In this document: one piece after another, positions 1-8,575 of the stretch
Numbering within the stretch: position 1 is the stretch's first letter
Layout: each line of letters opens with the position of its first letter
NCBI GenBank assembly: GCA_034003765.1
Contig: JAVEXZ010000006.1
Location: forward strand, 25,101-89,100
Origin: JAAZGD01 sp034003765
Lineage (GTDB): Bacteria; Bacillota; Clostridia; Peptostreptococcales; Anaerovoracaceae
Length of the DNA stretch: 64,000 nucleotides
Reading direction: 5' to 3'
The notes under the pieces: model-generated
The model's database searches: none
What the model saw: only the letters and a program-made list of their open reading frames with translations
What the model was told of the DNA's origin: nothing
Program-made: the position numbers and the translations under genes

Positions 1-978
1 TTCTTTAGCCTTTCACCAATTCTAAAACATGAAATAGTCCATAAATTAGATACAGCCATATGCATATTGGGATCTGACTACAAGGTTTTATATATAAATG
101 AAAAAGTGGCCAGTATCTTTGAAAGCCACCCAGAAACTACAATCCAAAAATTCTTAAATAAAGACACCATGAATGAAATAAGGCAAGTTAAAACATTAAG
201 CAAGGAAGTAGAAGTCGATGACAAACACCTCAGCTTTTATATTAGGGAGGTACCTAATATAATTGAGACAAGATACCTAGTTACTATTAAGGATATAAGC
301 TCATATAAACATGTGGAGAGTGAAATTAAAGTCAGGCAAGACGAATTGCTAAGGTCAAATATAGAATTAGAAAAAAATATTGAAATATTAAAAGAAACCT
401 CTAAGGTTGGAGCTAGGACTTATGTGGCAAGGGAATTACATGATATTATTGGACATTCTTTGGTTGTTACAATTAAGCTTTTAGAAGTTTCTAGCTTATA
501 TATTCACAAAGATAAGGCGTCAGCCCAAGAGTCGATTGAGGACGCAATTGAATCTATAGATACAGGCATTGCAAACATGGAATCCATAGCCACCATAAGC
601 CAAGAGAACTATTCGGGGAAACAGTTAGAAAGCGATATTAAAAAGATACTTTATTCTGTTGATAAACTGGGAGTAACCACAAATTTCATATTAAAGGGTA
701 TGGTGTACAGCCTTGACAAGGAGGTTTATGAAGTACTAAAACGAGTCTGTATGGAATTGGCAACCAACTCATTAAAGCACAGCGGAGCCAGTGAAATATT
801 TATTTTGATAAATATAAAAGAGGATGAAATAGATTTACTAATGATGGATAACGGTAAAGGCACAAAGAACTTGATCAAGGGTAATGGCTTAAGAGGTATA
901 GAGGATAGGATTCTAAATTTAGGGGGAAGGATTCATTATAATACTCAAGATGGTTTTATGGTAAATATTAAAATTTGA
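1..978 (+). CDS. Sensor histidine kinase, NarL/DegS type (5' end cut by window)
   Basis: The reading frame is open from the first base of the window, so the start lies outside. The visible part begins with a PAS-like segment (about the first 100 residues), then a coiled coil, then a HisKA_3 dimerisation box with RELHDIIGHSL, where the His is the expected autophosphorylation site, and an HATPase domain with the N box (MELATNSLKHS) and a G box (DNGKG, GNGLRGIEDRI). This family phosphorylates LuxR-type response regulators. No regulator follows; the partner should lie upstream of the window. A hairpin terminator follows at about 1026. The family call is firm; the signal sensed is unknown. Confidence 0.85.
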   Translation, partial: FFSLSPILKHEIVHKLDTAICILGSDYKVLYINEKVASIFESHPETTIQKFLNKDTMNEIRQVKTLSKEVEVDDKHLSFYIREVPNIIETRYLVTIKDISSYKHVESEIKVRQDELLRSNIELEKNIEILKETSKVGARTYVARELHDIIGHSLVVTIKLLEVSSLYIHKDKASAQESIEDAIESIDTGIANMESIATISQENYSGKQLESDIKKILYSVDKLGVTTNFILKGMVYSLDKEVYEVLKRVCMELATNSLKHSGASEIFILINIKEDEIDLLMMDNGKGTKNLIKGNGLRGIEDRILNLGGRIHYNTQDGFMVNIKI

Positions 979-1025
979 TGATTCATGTCTAGTGGCCCAA
1001 TTGTATCTTAGTTGACTCAGTTGAT

Positions 1026-1050
1026 AAAAATGACTTGGGTCATTTTTTTG
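1026..1050 (+). terminator. Rho-independent terminator after the kinase gene
   Basis: AAAAATGAC and GTCATTTTT form a 9-bp stem around a TTGG loop, and the 3' arm runs into a T tract. It lies about 50 bases after the kinase stop codon. Confidence 0.7.
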
Positions 1051-1179
1051 TAGAAAAATATATGACTATGGTTAGGAAAAGGGTGACTCTCGCCTCTTGC
1101 AAATAAGGGTAAATTTGAATAGTCTAAAATTACTATAGTGAATAGTTGACAAGGCTGAAAAAAAGAAGGGGATTTTACC

Positions 1180-1595
1180 GTGGCAAATACAAATGAGCTA
1201 GACTACAAATTATAGGGGGACGATATGCAGTTTGTAGAAATTGAGCTAGACCAGGAGAGAGTGTATTAGCTGAAGCTGGCTTAATGATAAAAAGGCATAT
1301 AACAAATAGAGAATTATTGACCATAGATACTGGATGTCTAGTAGCTATGACTATGAATGTAGACTTTGACGTAAAATTCGCAGGAGATACTAAAAGTGGA
1401 TTGTTTGGAGGTGAAGGCCTATTCCTAGGTACACTTTCTGGCCAAGGCGATATATGGCTTCAGTCACTACCCTTTAGTAGGATGGCTGATAGAATATATA
1501 AAGCTGCAGGCAGCAATAAGTGTGAAACTAAAAATGCGGCTAATGCAGGAATCGGTGAGCTAACAGGAATTGCTAACTTGTTTGGGAGGGATTAA
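1180..1595 (+). pseudogene. Decayed AIM24-family gene with nonsense mutation, frameshift and internal deletion
   Basis: The 3' half (from about 1284) encodes the C-terminal part of a TIGR00266/AIM24 protein, with the family patterns TIDTGCLVA, GLFGGEGLF and WLQSLPFSRMADRI. Upstream, the typical N-terminus can still be read from GTG 1180: ELDYKL, then a TAG at 1213 where a Tyr codon is expected, then GDDMQFVEIELD. One base is missing near 1252; restoring it gives PGESVLAEAGLM. That frame then runs straight into KRHITNRELLTIDTG of the C-terminal half, so the middle of the protein (roughly 110-120 residues in normal family members) is deleted. Three independent lesions make it a pseudogene. Family members are double-psi-like beta proteins of unclear function. 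A short C-terminal peptide could still be translated but is unlikely to be functional. Confidence 0.85.
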
Positions 1596-1597
1596 TA

Positions 1598-1894
1598 ATG
1601 AAAGAAACGAATAAATGGATCTGCGCTTTAGCATATTTAATATTTTTTATTCCACTACTGGTTGATAGCGATAAAGAAGAATACAAATTTCATGCTAATC
1701 AAGGCTCAAATCTTCTGTTACTTTCAGTTGCAATTGGGGCTGTAGGAACAGTGATACCTGTTATAGGCTGGTTTTTACTTCTTCCTATTGGCGGCCTATT
1801 ATGTTTTGTCCTAGCCATAATGGGGATTGTTAATGCAATAAATGAAAATATGAAAGAGTTGCCCTTGATTGGAAAATTTAAGCTGATTAAATAA
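1598..1894 (+). CDS. Small DUF4870/Tic20-like membrane protein
   Basis: A 98-residue protein starting three bases after the AIM24 remnant. Residues 7-22 form a membrane segment, followed by a short acidic loop (DSDKEEYKFHANQG), and then two close hydrophobic segments at about 36-58 and 60-80. The FHANQG motif with flanking helices is typical of the DUF4870 (Tic20-like) family, whose role is not established. It is probably co-transcribed with the following lipoprotein, which starts 10 bases later. The start codon ATG is preceded by GGGAGGG. The call rests on motif and topology only. Confidence 0.7.
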   Translation: MKETNKWICALAYLIFFIPLLVDSDKEEYKFHANQGSNLLLLSVAIGAVGTVIPVIGWFLLLPIGGLLCFVLAIMGIVNAINENMKELPLIGKFKLIK

Positions 1895-1904
1895 GGAGAA
1901 TGCT

Positions 1905-2276
1905 ATGAAAACAAAATTATTATTATTAGTAATTGTTGGGGTTATGTCTGTAACATTTATGGCTTGTGGCGAATCCTCAGAAGCCCCTGGTGAAGACGGA
2001 GCTAGTTCAAAGCAAATAGAAAGCATGGTAGATGAACTCGTTGAAATGACCGCTGATAAATATGGAATAACAAAAGAAGAATACACAGCCAGTATAGAAG
2101 CTGGAGGGAAAACTCCTCTTGAAGAGTTTCAAACAGCGGCAGAAGTTATGGGAATATCAATTAAAGAATATTACGAATATGAAAAGAGTGCTGCCGGGAA
2201 TATGACTGACGAACAAAAGGAAACAATGTCTAATATGGGTGCCGCTTTAAAAGAGGCTGAATCAACAGAGTTTTAG
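1905..2276 (+). CDS. Small lipoprotein of unknown function
   Basis: A 123-residue protein with a type II signal peptide: Lys-rich start, hydrophobic core, and the lipobox FMAC with the cysteine at about residue 21. The mature part is short, acidic and probably helical (Glu- and Met-rich), and I recognise no domain. The start ATG has a GGAG site (AAGGAGAATGCT) directly upstream. It should be anchored to the outer face of the membrane. It is the second of four consecutive small envelope genes (1598-3405). Confidence 0.75.
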   Translation: MKTKLLLLVIVGVMSVTFMACGESSEAPGEDGASSKQIESMVDELVEMTADKYGITKEEYTASIEAGGKTPLEEFQTAAEVMGISIKEYYEYEKSAAGNMTDEQKETMSNMGAALKEAESTEF

Positions 2277-2345
2277 GGGTTGGGAACTAGAGATATCTCA
2301 GTAAACACACATATTGACTTAACGACAAAAAAATAGGGGGACATA

Positions 2346-2492
2346 ATGAAAAGTCTCAATAAGCTTGGCTTAATAATAGGAGCTGTTTTAATAATGATGG
2401 ATGTTAATAATGATTCTTTTGCTGAAGGTGAGAGTGGAAGTATACTATCATCCGATTATGGCAGCACAGATGATTATTGGGATACAGAATAG
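2346..2492 (+). CDS. Very small secreted or membrane-anchored peptide (48 aa)
   Basis: ATG 2346 is preceded by a good AGGGGG site (2333-2338). The product begins MKSLNKLGLIIGAVLIMM, a plausible signal or anchor segment, followed by a short acidic, Ser/Asp/Tyr-rich tail ending DDYWDTE. A possible signal peptidase site lies after SFA at about residue 25, which would leave a mature peptide of about 23 residues. It sits between two lipoprotein genes of the same direction. No family is recognised. The ribosome binding site and the signal-like start argue for a real gene, but the size makes this tentative. Confidence 0.5.
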   Translation: MKSLNKLGLIIGAVLIMMDVNNDSFAEGESGSILSSDYGSTDDYWDTE

Positions 2493-2613
2493 GTAAAAAA
2501 TGTCGTCATTCGGGAAATGCTGTAGCAATTCCCGGTTATTAAAAAATGGATGAAGGCGAAGCATTGACGAGTGTGGACCAATCAAAATTGTATTAAGTAT
2601 GAAGGAGGAAAAA

Positions 2614-3405
2614 ATGAAAGTTTTGAGTAGAATTTTGATCTTATTATTAGTTGTTGGTATGTTATCCGCTTGTGGTGGCGCATCAGATGGCGTTGGAGAA
2701 GGGGATGGTAACAACTTAGATCAGGGGGCAACCAGTGAGCAAGGCAACAAGAATTTTGGAACAATAGAAGACATTTCTGATTTAGTTGATGATGCTGTTG
2801 AACTTATGAGTGATGTTACTGAAGATGTAGATGACCTTACGGTTTCAATGCAAAGCATGAATGCAAGTTTTATTCACTCAACAATTGTGATGTCTGCCAT
2901 GATGGAATATGTAATGAATGGATCCCAAGAGCAATACCAGTATGACCGAACTGAAATGCCAAGTGGACAAGGTGAGTACGAGGGTTCTTTAGAGAAGGAT
3001 GGGGATTTTTATACCTGGAAATATAATAGCTACTATAATGACGGACTTGAATCATATTCACAACTAGTCTATGACACCGTTGAGGGTTTTGTTGAAATTA
3101 ACAATGATGGTAACGATCAAGAAACCAACAAAAACCATATCCAGATAAAGCGGGTGGAAGGAGATTCAGTATTAGCTAGTTACTGTAATCTAAAAACTGG
3201 AGACAGAAAAGCAACTCAAATAGTGCTTATGGGAAAACCTGGCCAAGTATATTATGCTACACGCACCATAGATGCCTCTACAGTGGAATTGCCAATAAGC
3301 ATTGAGGATATGACATCTACAGATTGGGAAGCCCTTAAAGGAGACATAGATTATGATATTTTCATAACTTACGATGGGTCGGAATTAAGCTATACAGGCC
3401 TATAA
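2614..3405 (+). CDS. Lipoprotein of unknown function (263 aa)
   Basis: ATG 2614 is chosen over the in-frame ATG 2599 because the GGAGG site (2604-2608) lies just before 2614 and inside any longer product. The protein starts with a lipoprotein signal peptide with lipobox LSAC (Cys at about residue 20), followed by an acidic Gly/Glu/Asp-rich linker, a helical stretch, and a beta-rich C-terminal half with several Tyr/Trp-rich strands. The second half resembles ligand-binding lipoproteins only in a general way, and no domain is recognised. It ends the small envelope-gene run and is followed by a strong terminator. Confidence 0.75.
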   Translation: MKVLSRILILLLVVGMLSACGGASDGVGEGDGNNLDQGATSEQGNKNFGTIEDISDLVDDAVELMSDVTEDVDDLTVSMQSMNASFIHSTIVMSAMMEYVMNGSQEQYQYDRTEMPSGQGEYEGSLEKDGDFYTWKYNSYYNDGLESYSQLVYDTVEGFVEINNDGNDQETNKNHIQIKRVEGDSVLASYCNLKTGDRKATQIVLMGKPGQVYYATRTIDASTVELPISIEDMTSTDWEALKGDIDYDIFITYDGSELSYTGL

Positions 3406-3469
3406 GTTAACCTATATGAAAAAACTTAGAAAAACCACCTTTTAAGCTTAGGGTGAATAAAAAACTTGG

Positions 3470-3520
3470 AGCCCTTTGGAAATAGAGTATTTGCTCTCTA
3501 GCCAAGGGGCTTTAATTTTT
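3470..3520 (+). terminator. Strong rho-independent terminator
   Basis: AGCCCTTTGG pairs with CCAAGGGGCT over 10 bp (one G-U), with an inner helix AGAG/CTCT, followed by TTTAATTTTT. It separates the small lipoprotein genes from the sulfur island. Confidence 0.85.
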
Positions 3521-3605
3521 CTCCTTAAAGGTTGTTTGTCATGGGTTTATAAGGTGATTTTTGGGTAAAGATACATATTAATATTTTTCTTAAGGAGGGC
3601 CACTT

Positions 3606-4964
3606 ATGTATTTCAAAAAGATTGAAACCCAGGGAATTGCTCACTATTCATATATGGTGGGAGATGAAGAAGTTGTTGCTGTAATTGATCCTGTAAGAGA
3701 TGTGGGAATTTATTTGGAGGAAGCAAGAAAAGCTGGACTACAGATAAAGTACATCCTAGAAACCCATAGAAACGAGGACTATATATCTGGTTCCAGAGAA
3801 CTTGGGGACAAAACAGGTGCTAGTATATACATATCAGGCCATGAAGATCTGGGATACACATTTGGAGAGAAAATAAAGGATGGTTTTGAGCTAGAGATGG
3901 ATGGTATAACTCTCAAGGCACTTCACACACCAGGCCATACTTTGGGCCACTTAAGTTATGTCTTATATGAAGAAGATAAGATAGACCCCTATATGGTCTT
4001 TACAGGGGATTGCCTTTTTATGGGGGATGCCGGAAGAACGGATTTTTACGGCAAGTCAAATCTTGAAACAATGACTGGTCATTTATATGACAGTATATTC
4101 GAAAAACTTATCCCTTTAGGTGACCAAGTTTTAATGTTTCCTGGCCATGGGCCTGGTTCTGCTTGCGGAGAGTCAATGGACAAAAGACCATTTTCGACCC
4201 TGGGCTACGAAAATAAAAATAATAGGTTTTTGCAAGCTGCTTCAAAAAAAGACTTTATAGAAAAATTTGCTAAAATGAGAATAAAGCCCAGATACTTTGA
4301 GGATATGGAAAAGCTTAACGTCAAAGGTGCTGATTTCATCGGTCAAGATATAGTTCTTAACGCCCTTACATTCCAAGATCTAAAAGAAATTAAGGACCAA
4401 GTCTTATTACTGGATATAAGAACTAAGGAAGCCTATATTGGTGGACATATACCAGGTTCAATTTATATGTCCCCAAAAAGCCTTTCAACATTTCTTGGTG
4501 CAATTTTTACAAGTGCCGAAAAATTAGTATTTATTAGCGATAGTAATGTGGGGGACTTAGAGGAAATCTATTGGTATTGCAAACGCATAGGATTTGATAA
4601 TATATTAGGATATTTTCCAAATGCTTCAAATCAATGGGAAAACAATGGTGAGGAACTAGAAAAAGTTGCAACCATCTCAGCCAAAAAATACATAGAGACT
4701 TCAAGAGAAGGGGAATACATGCTTCTTGATATCAGAAAAAGTGATGAAATTGAAGACTCAGACCCCCATGAAAACAGGGTTAATGTTCCTTTACAAAACA
4801 TCTACAAATGCCTTGCCCACCTATCATATGACCTCCCAACATTTGTACTTTGCAACTCTGGAGAGAGAGCTACTATAGGGTACTCATACCTTAAGCGAAA
4901 AGGCTACAATCCTATAGTTATAGCTGGTGGAGTTAAAATGCTTGAAGCCTTGGGGGGGAAATAG
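3606..4964 (+). CDS. Metallo-beta-lactamase fold protein with two rhodanese domains (CstB-like)
   Basis: A 452-residue protein with domain order MBL fold (about 1-235), degenerate rhodanese (about 245-340) and active rhodanese (about 355-452). This is the layout of CstB-type persulfide dioxygenase/sulfurtransferases. The last domain keeps the catalytic Cys in the loop CNSGERA; the middle one has Ser/Asp residues (FISDSNVG) in place of Cys. In the MBL domain the usual HxHxDH motif is H54-R-N-E-D58-Y, so two usual metal ligands are replaced, whereas HTPGH (107-111), GDCLFMGDAGR and FPGHGPG are kept. A strong AAGGAGG precedes the start. The anion permease and two YeeE/YedE genes follow with short gaps, which suggests a sulfur-handling operon. 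Whether it oxidises persulfide is uncertain. Confidence 0.85.
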   Translation: MYFKKIETQGIAHYSYMVGDEEVVAVIDPVRDVGIYLEEARKAGLQIKYILETHRNEDYISGSRELGDKTGASIYISGHEDLGYTFGEKIKDGFELEMDGITLKALHTPGHTLGHLSYVLYEEDKIDPYMVFTGDCLFMGDAGRTDFYGKSNLETMTGHLYDSIFEKLIPLGDQVLMFPGHGPGSACGESMDKRPFSTLGYENKNNRFLQAASKKDFIEKFAKMRIKPRYFEDMEKLNVKGADFIGQDIVLNALTFQDLKEIKDQVLLLDIRTKEAYIGGHIPGSIYMSPKSLSTFLGAIFTSAEKLVFISDSNVGDLEEIYWYCKRIGFDNILGYFPNASNQWENNGEELEKVATISAKKYIETSREGEYMLLDIRKSDEIEDSDPHENRVNVPLQNIYKCLAHLSYDLPTFVLCNSGERATIGYSYLKRKGYNPIVIAGGVKMLEALGGK

Positions 4965-4990
4965 CAGTCTAGTAGTAGGAAGGGAATTCT

Positions 4991-6802
4991 ATGAATACCG
5001 ATATAATCATTGTCTATATAATTCTCCTAGGAGCTGTAGCAGGCTTTACAATGGAAAAAATGAGAAACGATTTTGTGGCCATAATGATCCTGATTGCCTT
5101 AGCTTGGAGTGGAATATTATCTGCTGAAGAGGCTTTTTCAGGGTTTTCATCAAATGCAGTAATAGCTGTTATGGGAGTTATGATAATAGGTTATGGCATA
5201 GAAAATACTGGTCTTATAGACAACCTTGCGGAATTAATAATAAAGAAGGCAGGGAAAAAGGAAAATAGAATAGTAGCCATAGTTACGGCAACCACAGGTT
5301 TAATCTCTTCATTTCTCCAAAATATTGGAGCAGTGGCCCTGTTTTTACCTGCAGTAAAAAAGCTAAGTAGTGAGTCTGGAATAGGCCCTGAGAGAATGAT
5401 AATGCCTCTAGGTTTTGCAGGGATACTTGGAGGGACTCTAACAATGGTTGCTTCAGGACCATTAATAGTCCTAAATGACCTACTTAAGGATGGAGGCTAT
5501 GAGCCTTTTGGTTTATTTGCTGTTACCCCTATAGGTGTTGGGATCCTTGGAACAGGCATCCTATATTTTTATTTTCTGGCAGGCAAGCTACTTCCAGGCA
5601 ATGAAAAGACCCAATGCGAACTCAAAGAAGGATCCCTATGTGAAATCAAAGATGAGTTACTGGATATTTACAACCTTCCAACTGAGTTATACGAAGTTGA
5701 CATTCCACCTGGAAATACATTGGTAGGAAATACCATAGAAGAATTGGGGATTTGGAAAACCTATGGAATTCATATCCTAGGCCTTTCTGATTCAGGAGAT
5801 ATAACTTACGTACCTTGGAGAAAAACCAGATTTAACGAAAACCAGACCCTAGTTATATTTGGCGAAAAGGATAAGATAGAAAATTTTTTTGCCGCATTTA
5901 AATTGGAAGCCAAAAGGGAGCTTAGAGTATTTAAGCAATTAGAGGATAGAGAAATCGCGGGTTTTGCTGAAATAATAATGCCCCCAGACTCAAGCCTGTC
6001 AGGGAAGACCATAGAAGAAATAGCACTGAGAAAAAATTATAAGATTGAACCAATAATTTATATTGATCCCGAAGGAAATCGCTTACAATTTATTGAAAGG
6101 GAAATGTGGCCAGGCTTGAAGGCAATTGTCTTTGGCCGATGGGAAGCCCTAACAAGTCTAAAAGAATCAAAGGATTTTGTGGTTATCAGTGAGGTGAGAA
6201 AACCAAAAGAGACAGTAAGAACAGATAAGAAAAAACATGCCTTGGGAATTTTAGGGATTTCGATTGTTTTAATAATATTTGGATTCCCACTTCCCTTATG
6301 CTTTTTCACTGGAGCCGCCCTTATGGTTGTCAGCAAAGTGATTTCCATAGAAGAGCTTTACAAGGCCATTGATTGGAAGACAGTCTTTCTCCTAGCTGGT
6401 CTTATACCTATGGGCATTGCATTTGAAAAAAGTGGGGCAGCCGCCCTTACTGCACAAGTAATTATTGGGGTAATTGGGTCTTGGCATCTTATTTTAATTA
6501 TCGGTGTAATAGGAATAATCGCTGCTTTTTTCTCCCTATTTATGTCAAACGTTGCTGCCACAGTACTCTTAGTTCCATTGATAATAATAATGGCCGAAAA
6601 CTTTGCCCTTGACCCAAGGGGGTTGGCTTTGCTAGTTGCTGTTTCTGCTTCTAACTCTTTTATTATCCCAACCCACCAAGTGAATGCATATATTATGGGG
6701 CCAGGCAATTATAAGACAGGAGATTTTCTCAAAGTGGGTTCAGGCCTTACTAGTATATTTTTAATAGTTACCACAGTGATGGTATACTGCTTTTATATTT
6801 AA
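4991..6802 (+). CDS. SLC13/DASS-type anion permease with central TrkA-C (RCK_C) domains
   Basis: A 603-residue polytopic protein. Hydrophobic segments at both ends (about 1-200 and 410-603) flank a soluble middle part carrying two RCK_C-like repeats, with the pattern VDIPPGNTLVGNTIEELG and again IIMPPDSSLSGKTIEEI. The C-terminal half contains SNVAATVLLVPLI and SASNSFIIPTHQVNAYIMGPG, typical of the SLC13/ArsB-like ion transporter superfamily. Members carry di- and tricarboxylates, sulfate or related anions. Since it lies 26 bases after a sulfurtransferase and before YeeE/YedE genes, a sulfur oxyanion or organosulfonate substrate is the best guess. The substrate is inferred from context only. 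Confidence 0.8.
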   Translation: MNTDIIIVYIILLGAVAGFTMEKMRNDFVAIMILIALAWSGILSAEEAFSGFSSNAVIAVMGVMIIGYGIENTGLIDNLAELIIKKAGKKENRIVAIVTATTGLISSFLQNIGAVALFLPAVKKLSSESGIGPERMIMPLGFAGILGGTLTMVASGPLIVLNDLLKDGGYEPFGLFAVTPIGVGILGTGILYFYFLAGKLLPGNEKTQCELKEGSLCEIKDELLDIYNLPTELYEVDIPPGNTLVGNTIEELGIWKTYGIHILGLSDSGDITYVPWRKTRFNENQTLVIFGEKDKIENFFAAFKLEAKRELRVFKQLEDREIAGFAEIIMPPDSSLSGKTIEEIALRKNYKIEPIIYIDPEGNRLQFIEREMWPGLKAIVFGRWEALTSLKESKDFVVISEVRKPKETVRTDKKKHALGILGISIVLIIFGFPLPLCFFTGAALMVVSKVISIEELYKAIDWKTVFLLAGLIPMGIAFEKSGAAALTAQVIIGVIGSWHLILIIGVIGIIAAFFSLFMSNVAATVLLVPLIIIMAENFALDPRGLALLVAVSASNSFIIPTHQVNAYIMGPGNYKTGDFLKVGSGLTSIFLIVTTVMVYCFYI

Positions 6803-6820
6803 CAAGAAAGGACAAATGTT

Positions 6821-7333
6821 ATGGATTTTTTTCTTCTAAAAGAATGGTCCCCTTACATAGTTGGGATTTTGATAGGCCTCTTAAATATAGGGGCGCTGCT
6901 AGTATCAAAAAAACCCTTAGGGGCATCTACTAGCTTCCTAAAAGTTGGTGGAATGATATACGGTATATTCAACAAAAAGAAGGTTGAAGCAAATGAATAC
7001 TATCAAAAGAAAAAACCTGAATTAGACTGGGGAGTAATGCTAGTCATAGGCATTGTCCTTGGAGCATTTATTTCATCCTTTATCTCGGGAGACTTTAATT
7101 TGATTGCCGTTCCTCAAATGTGGGCTGGTGAAATATCAAGTGGTTTTCCCCTAAGATTTTTGGCTGCTACTATTGGAGGGATATTCCTTGGGATAGGGGC
7201 AAGATGGGCAGGTGGCTGTACAAGCGGCCATGGCATAAGCGGAACAAGCATGTTGTCTCCAATAAGTTGGGTAGCAACAATTGGGTTTTTTATTGGTGGA
7301 ATTGCTTCGTCTTTTCTAATTTATGGAATGTAG
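6821..7333 (+). CDS. YeeE/YedE family transporter, first half
   Basis: A 170-residue membrane protein with segments near residues 10-28, 72-92 and 112-165. It carries the family signature GARWAGGCTSGHGISG, whose Cys is the residue used by TsuA-type thiosulfate importers to relay substrate. In many bacteria one fused YeeE/YedE protein of about 350 residues does the job; here it is split into two genes (this one and 7346-7894) with a 12-base gap. Together they probably import thiosulfate or another sulfur compound for the upstream rhodanese protein. The family is clear; the substrate is inferred. Confidence 0.85.
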   Translation: MDFFLLKEWSPYIVGILIGLLNIGALLVSKKPLGASTSFLKVGGMIYGIFNKKKVEANEYYQKKKPELDWGVMLVIGIVLGAFISSFISGDFNLIAVPQMWAGEISSGFPLRFLAATIGGIFLGIGARWAGGCTSGHGISGTSMLSPISWVATIGFFIGGIASSFLIYGM

Positions 7334-7345
7334 GGGTGAAAGCAA

Positions 7346-7894
7346 ATGACTAAAACCAACAAAAAGGGTCGGCTTTTACAAGGGTTAATAATTGGGATTT
7401 TATTCGGCTTCTTCCTTCAAAAGGGTGGAGTTACTAAATATGATGTTTTAATTGGTCAACTTAGACTGACGGATTTTACCGTTATACAAATAATTCTCAC
7501 AGCCATAGTAGTTACAATGATTGGCATTAGTATCTTCTATCCAAGTGGCCAAATCAAAGTTGAAACCAAACCGGGTTCTATTAAGAATGCAACTATCGGG
7601 GGCCTCATATTTGGTATAGGCTTTGGAATATTAGGATACTGCCCGGGCACCATTGCAGGAGCCATTGGCAACGGATACCTAGATGCCCTGACTGGTGGCT
7701 TAATTGGGATAATACTTGGAACAGTAATCTTTGCCCAGATGTATAGCTGGTTAAATGAAAAGAAGGTATTAACCACAGACAAATATAGCGAATTCAGTTT
7801 GTTTCATAGTATTAAAGGAAACCCCTTTAAGTATACGGTTCCCTTCTCAATATTTTTAGTTGCCATATTGTATGTAATTGAGATATATTTTTAA
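7346..7894 (+). CDS. YeeE/YedE family transporter, second half
   Basis: A 182-residue membrane protein beginning with a basic, Lys-rich cytosolic stretch. It carries the second family signature GFGILGYCPGTIAGAIGNG with its conserved Cys, the pseudo-symmetric counterpart of the motif in the preceding gene. It ends in a C-terminal hydrophobic anchor (about 158-181). Start ATG follows AGGGGTGAAAGCAA. It is the last gene of the sulfur operon; a modest hairpin follows. The pair most likely forms one transporter unit. Confidence 0.85.
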   Translation: MTKTNKKGRLLQGLIIGILFGFFLQKGGVTKYDVLIGQLRLTDFTVIQIILTAIVVTMIGISIFYPSGQIKVETKPGSIKNATIGGLIFGIGFGILGYCPGTIAGAIGNGYLDALTGGLIGIILGTVIFAQMYSWLNEKKVLTTDKYSEFSLFHSIKGNPFKYTVPFSIFLVAILYVIEIYF

Positions 7895-7918
7895 CCTTAC
7901 AGTTAAAGTTCTAGTAAG

Positions 7919-7942
7919 GGCCAGTGATCCTGGTCTTTATTC
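7919..7942 (+). terminator. Probable terminator at the end of the sulfur operon
   Basis: GGCCAG and CTGGTC pair around TGATC, followed by a T-rich stretch (TTTATTCT). The stem is short (6 bp, one G-U), so it is only a moderate candidate. Confidence 0.4.
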
Positions 7943-7972
7943 TATATATTAGATAGAAGTTGGTGTTGACAT

Positions 7973-8386
7973 TTGAAATTAAACTCTTTAAGGAAGTATT
8001 TGCTGATTTTTCTGGGAACCCTGTCTTTAGGGTTAGGAGTAATAGGTGTTTTTCTCCCTGTACTACCAACAACTCCATTTTTATTGTTGGCTTCTTTTTG
8101 CTACGTGAGAAGCTCAAAAAGGATGTACAATTGGCTAATAAACCATAAGATTTTTGGCGCATATATTTATTGCTATCTAAATTACAAAGCGGTTCCCAAG
8201 AAGACAAAAATAGGGGCCTTGATTTTTCTTTGGACAACATTGATAGTTTCTGCAGCCCTTGTTCCCTCCCTTCATGTTAGAATATTCCTATTAGTCGTTG
8301 GTATAGCCGTTACCACTCACCTAGTGACTTTAAAAACTCTGTGCCTTGAAGACATGAAAGCTGTAAAGGACCGTAAGCCTTTATAG
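7973..8386 (+). CDS. DUF454 (YbaN-like) inner membrane protein
   Basis: A 137-residue protein that appears to start at TTG 7973. It has a DUF454 pattern: a first membrane hairpin containing GTLSLGLGVIGVFLPVLPTTPFLLLASFCY, an amphipathic stretch with SSKRMYNWLINHKIFGAYI, a basic loop, and a second pair of membrane helices (about 82-120). The function of the family is unknown; one member in Proteobacteria is linked to haem or envelope functions. It follows the sulfur operon in the same direction but after a possible terminator. Start choice is uncertain because no strong Shine-Dalgarno sequence lies upstream. Confidence 0.75.
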   Translation: MKLNSLRKYLLIFLGTLSLGLGVIGVFLPVLPTTPFLLLASFCYVRSSKRMYNWLINHKIFGAYIYCYLNYKAVPKKTKIGALIFLWTTLIVSAALVPSLHVRIFLLVVGIAVTTHLVTLKTLCLEDMKAVKDRKPL

Positions 8387-8575
8387 CTATAATAAGCTTT
8401 ATTCATTCTTCATTCCAACTAACATCTTTCTAGTTTATAATCGAGGGAGTAAGGTTTATTTTTTTCAACCTTTATGGTCTTGAACGTATACGGTTGACAA
8501 ATTTCAAATAACTGTAAAAAAGATTGAATTAATAATAAGAGGATAGTACCAGTTACTAGCAAGGGAGAGATTATA

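Noticed and set aside
6058..6708. Genes on the - strand inside the anion permease
   Set aside because: They are antisense frames without ribosome sites and without known domains.
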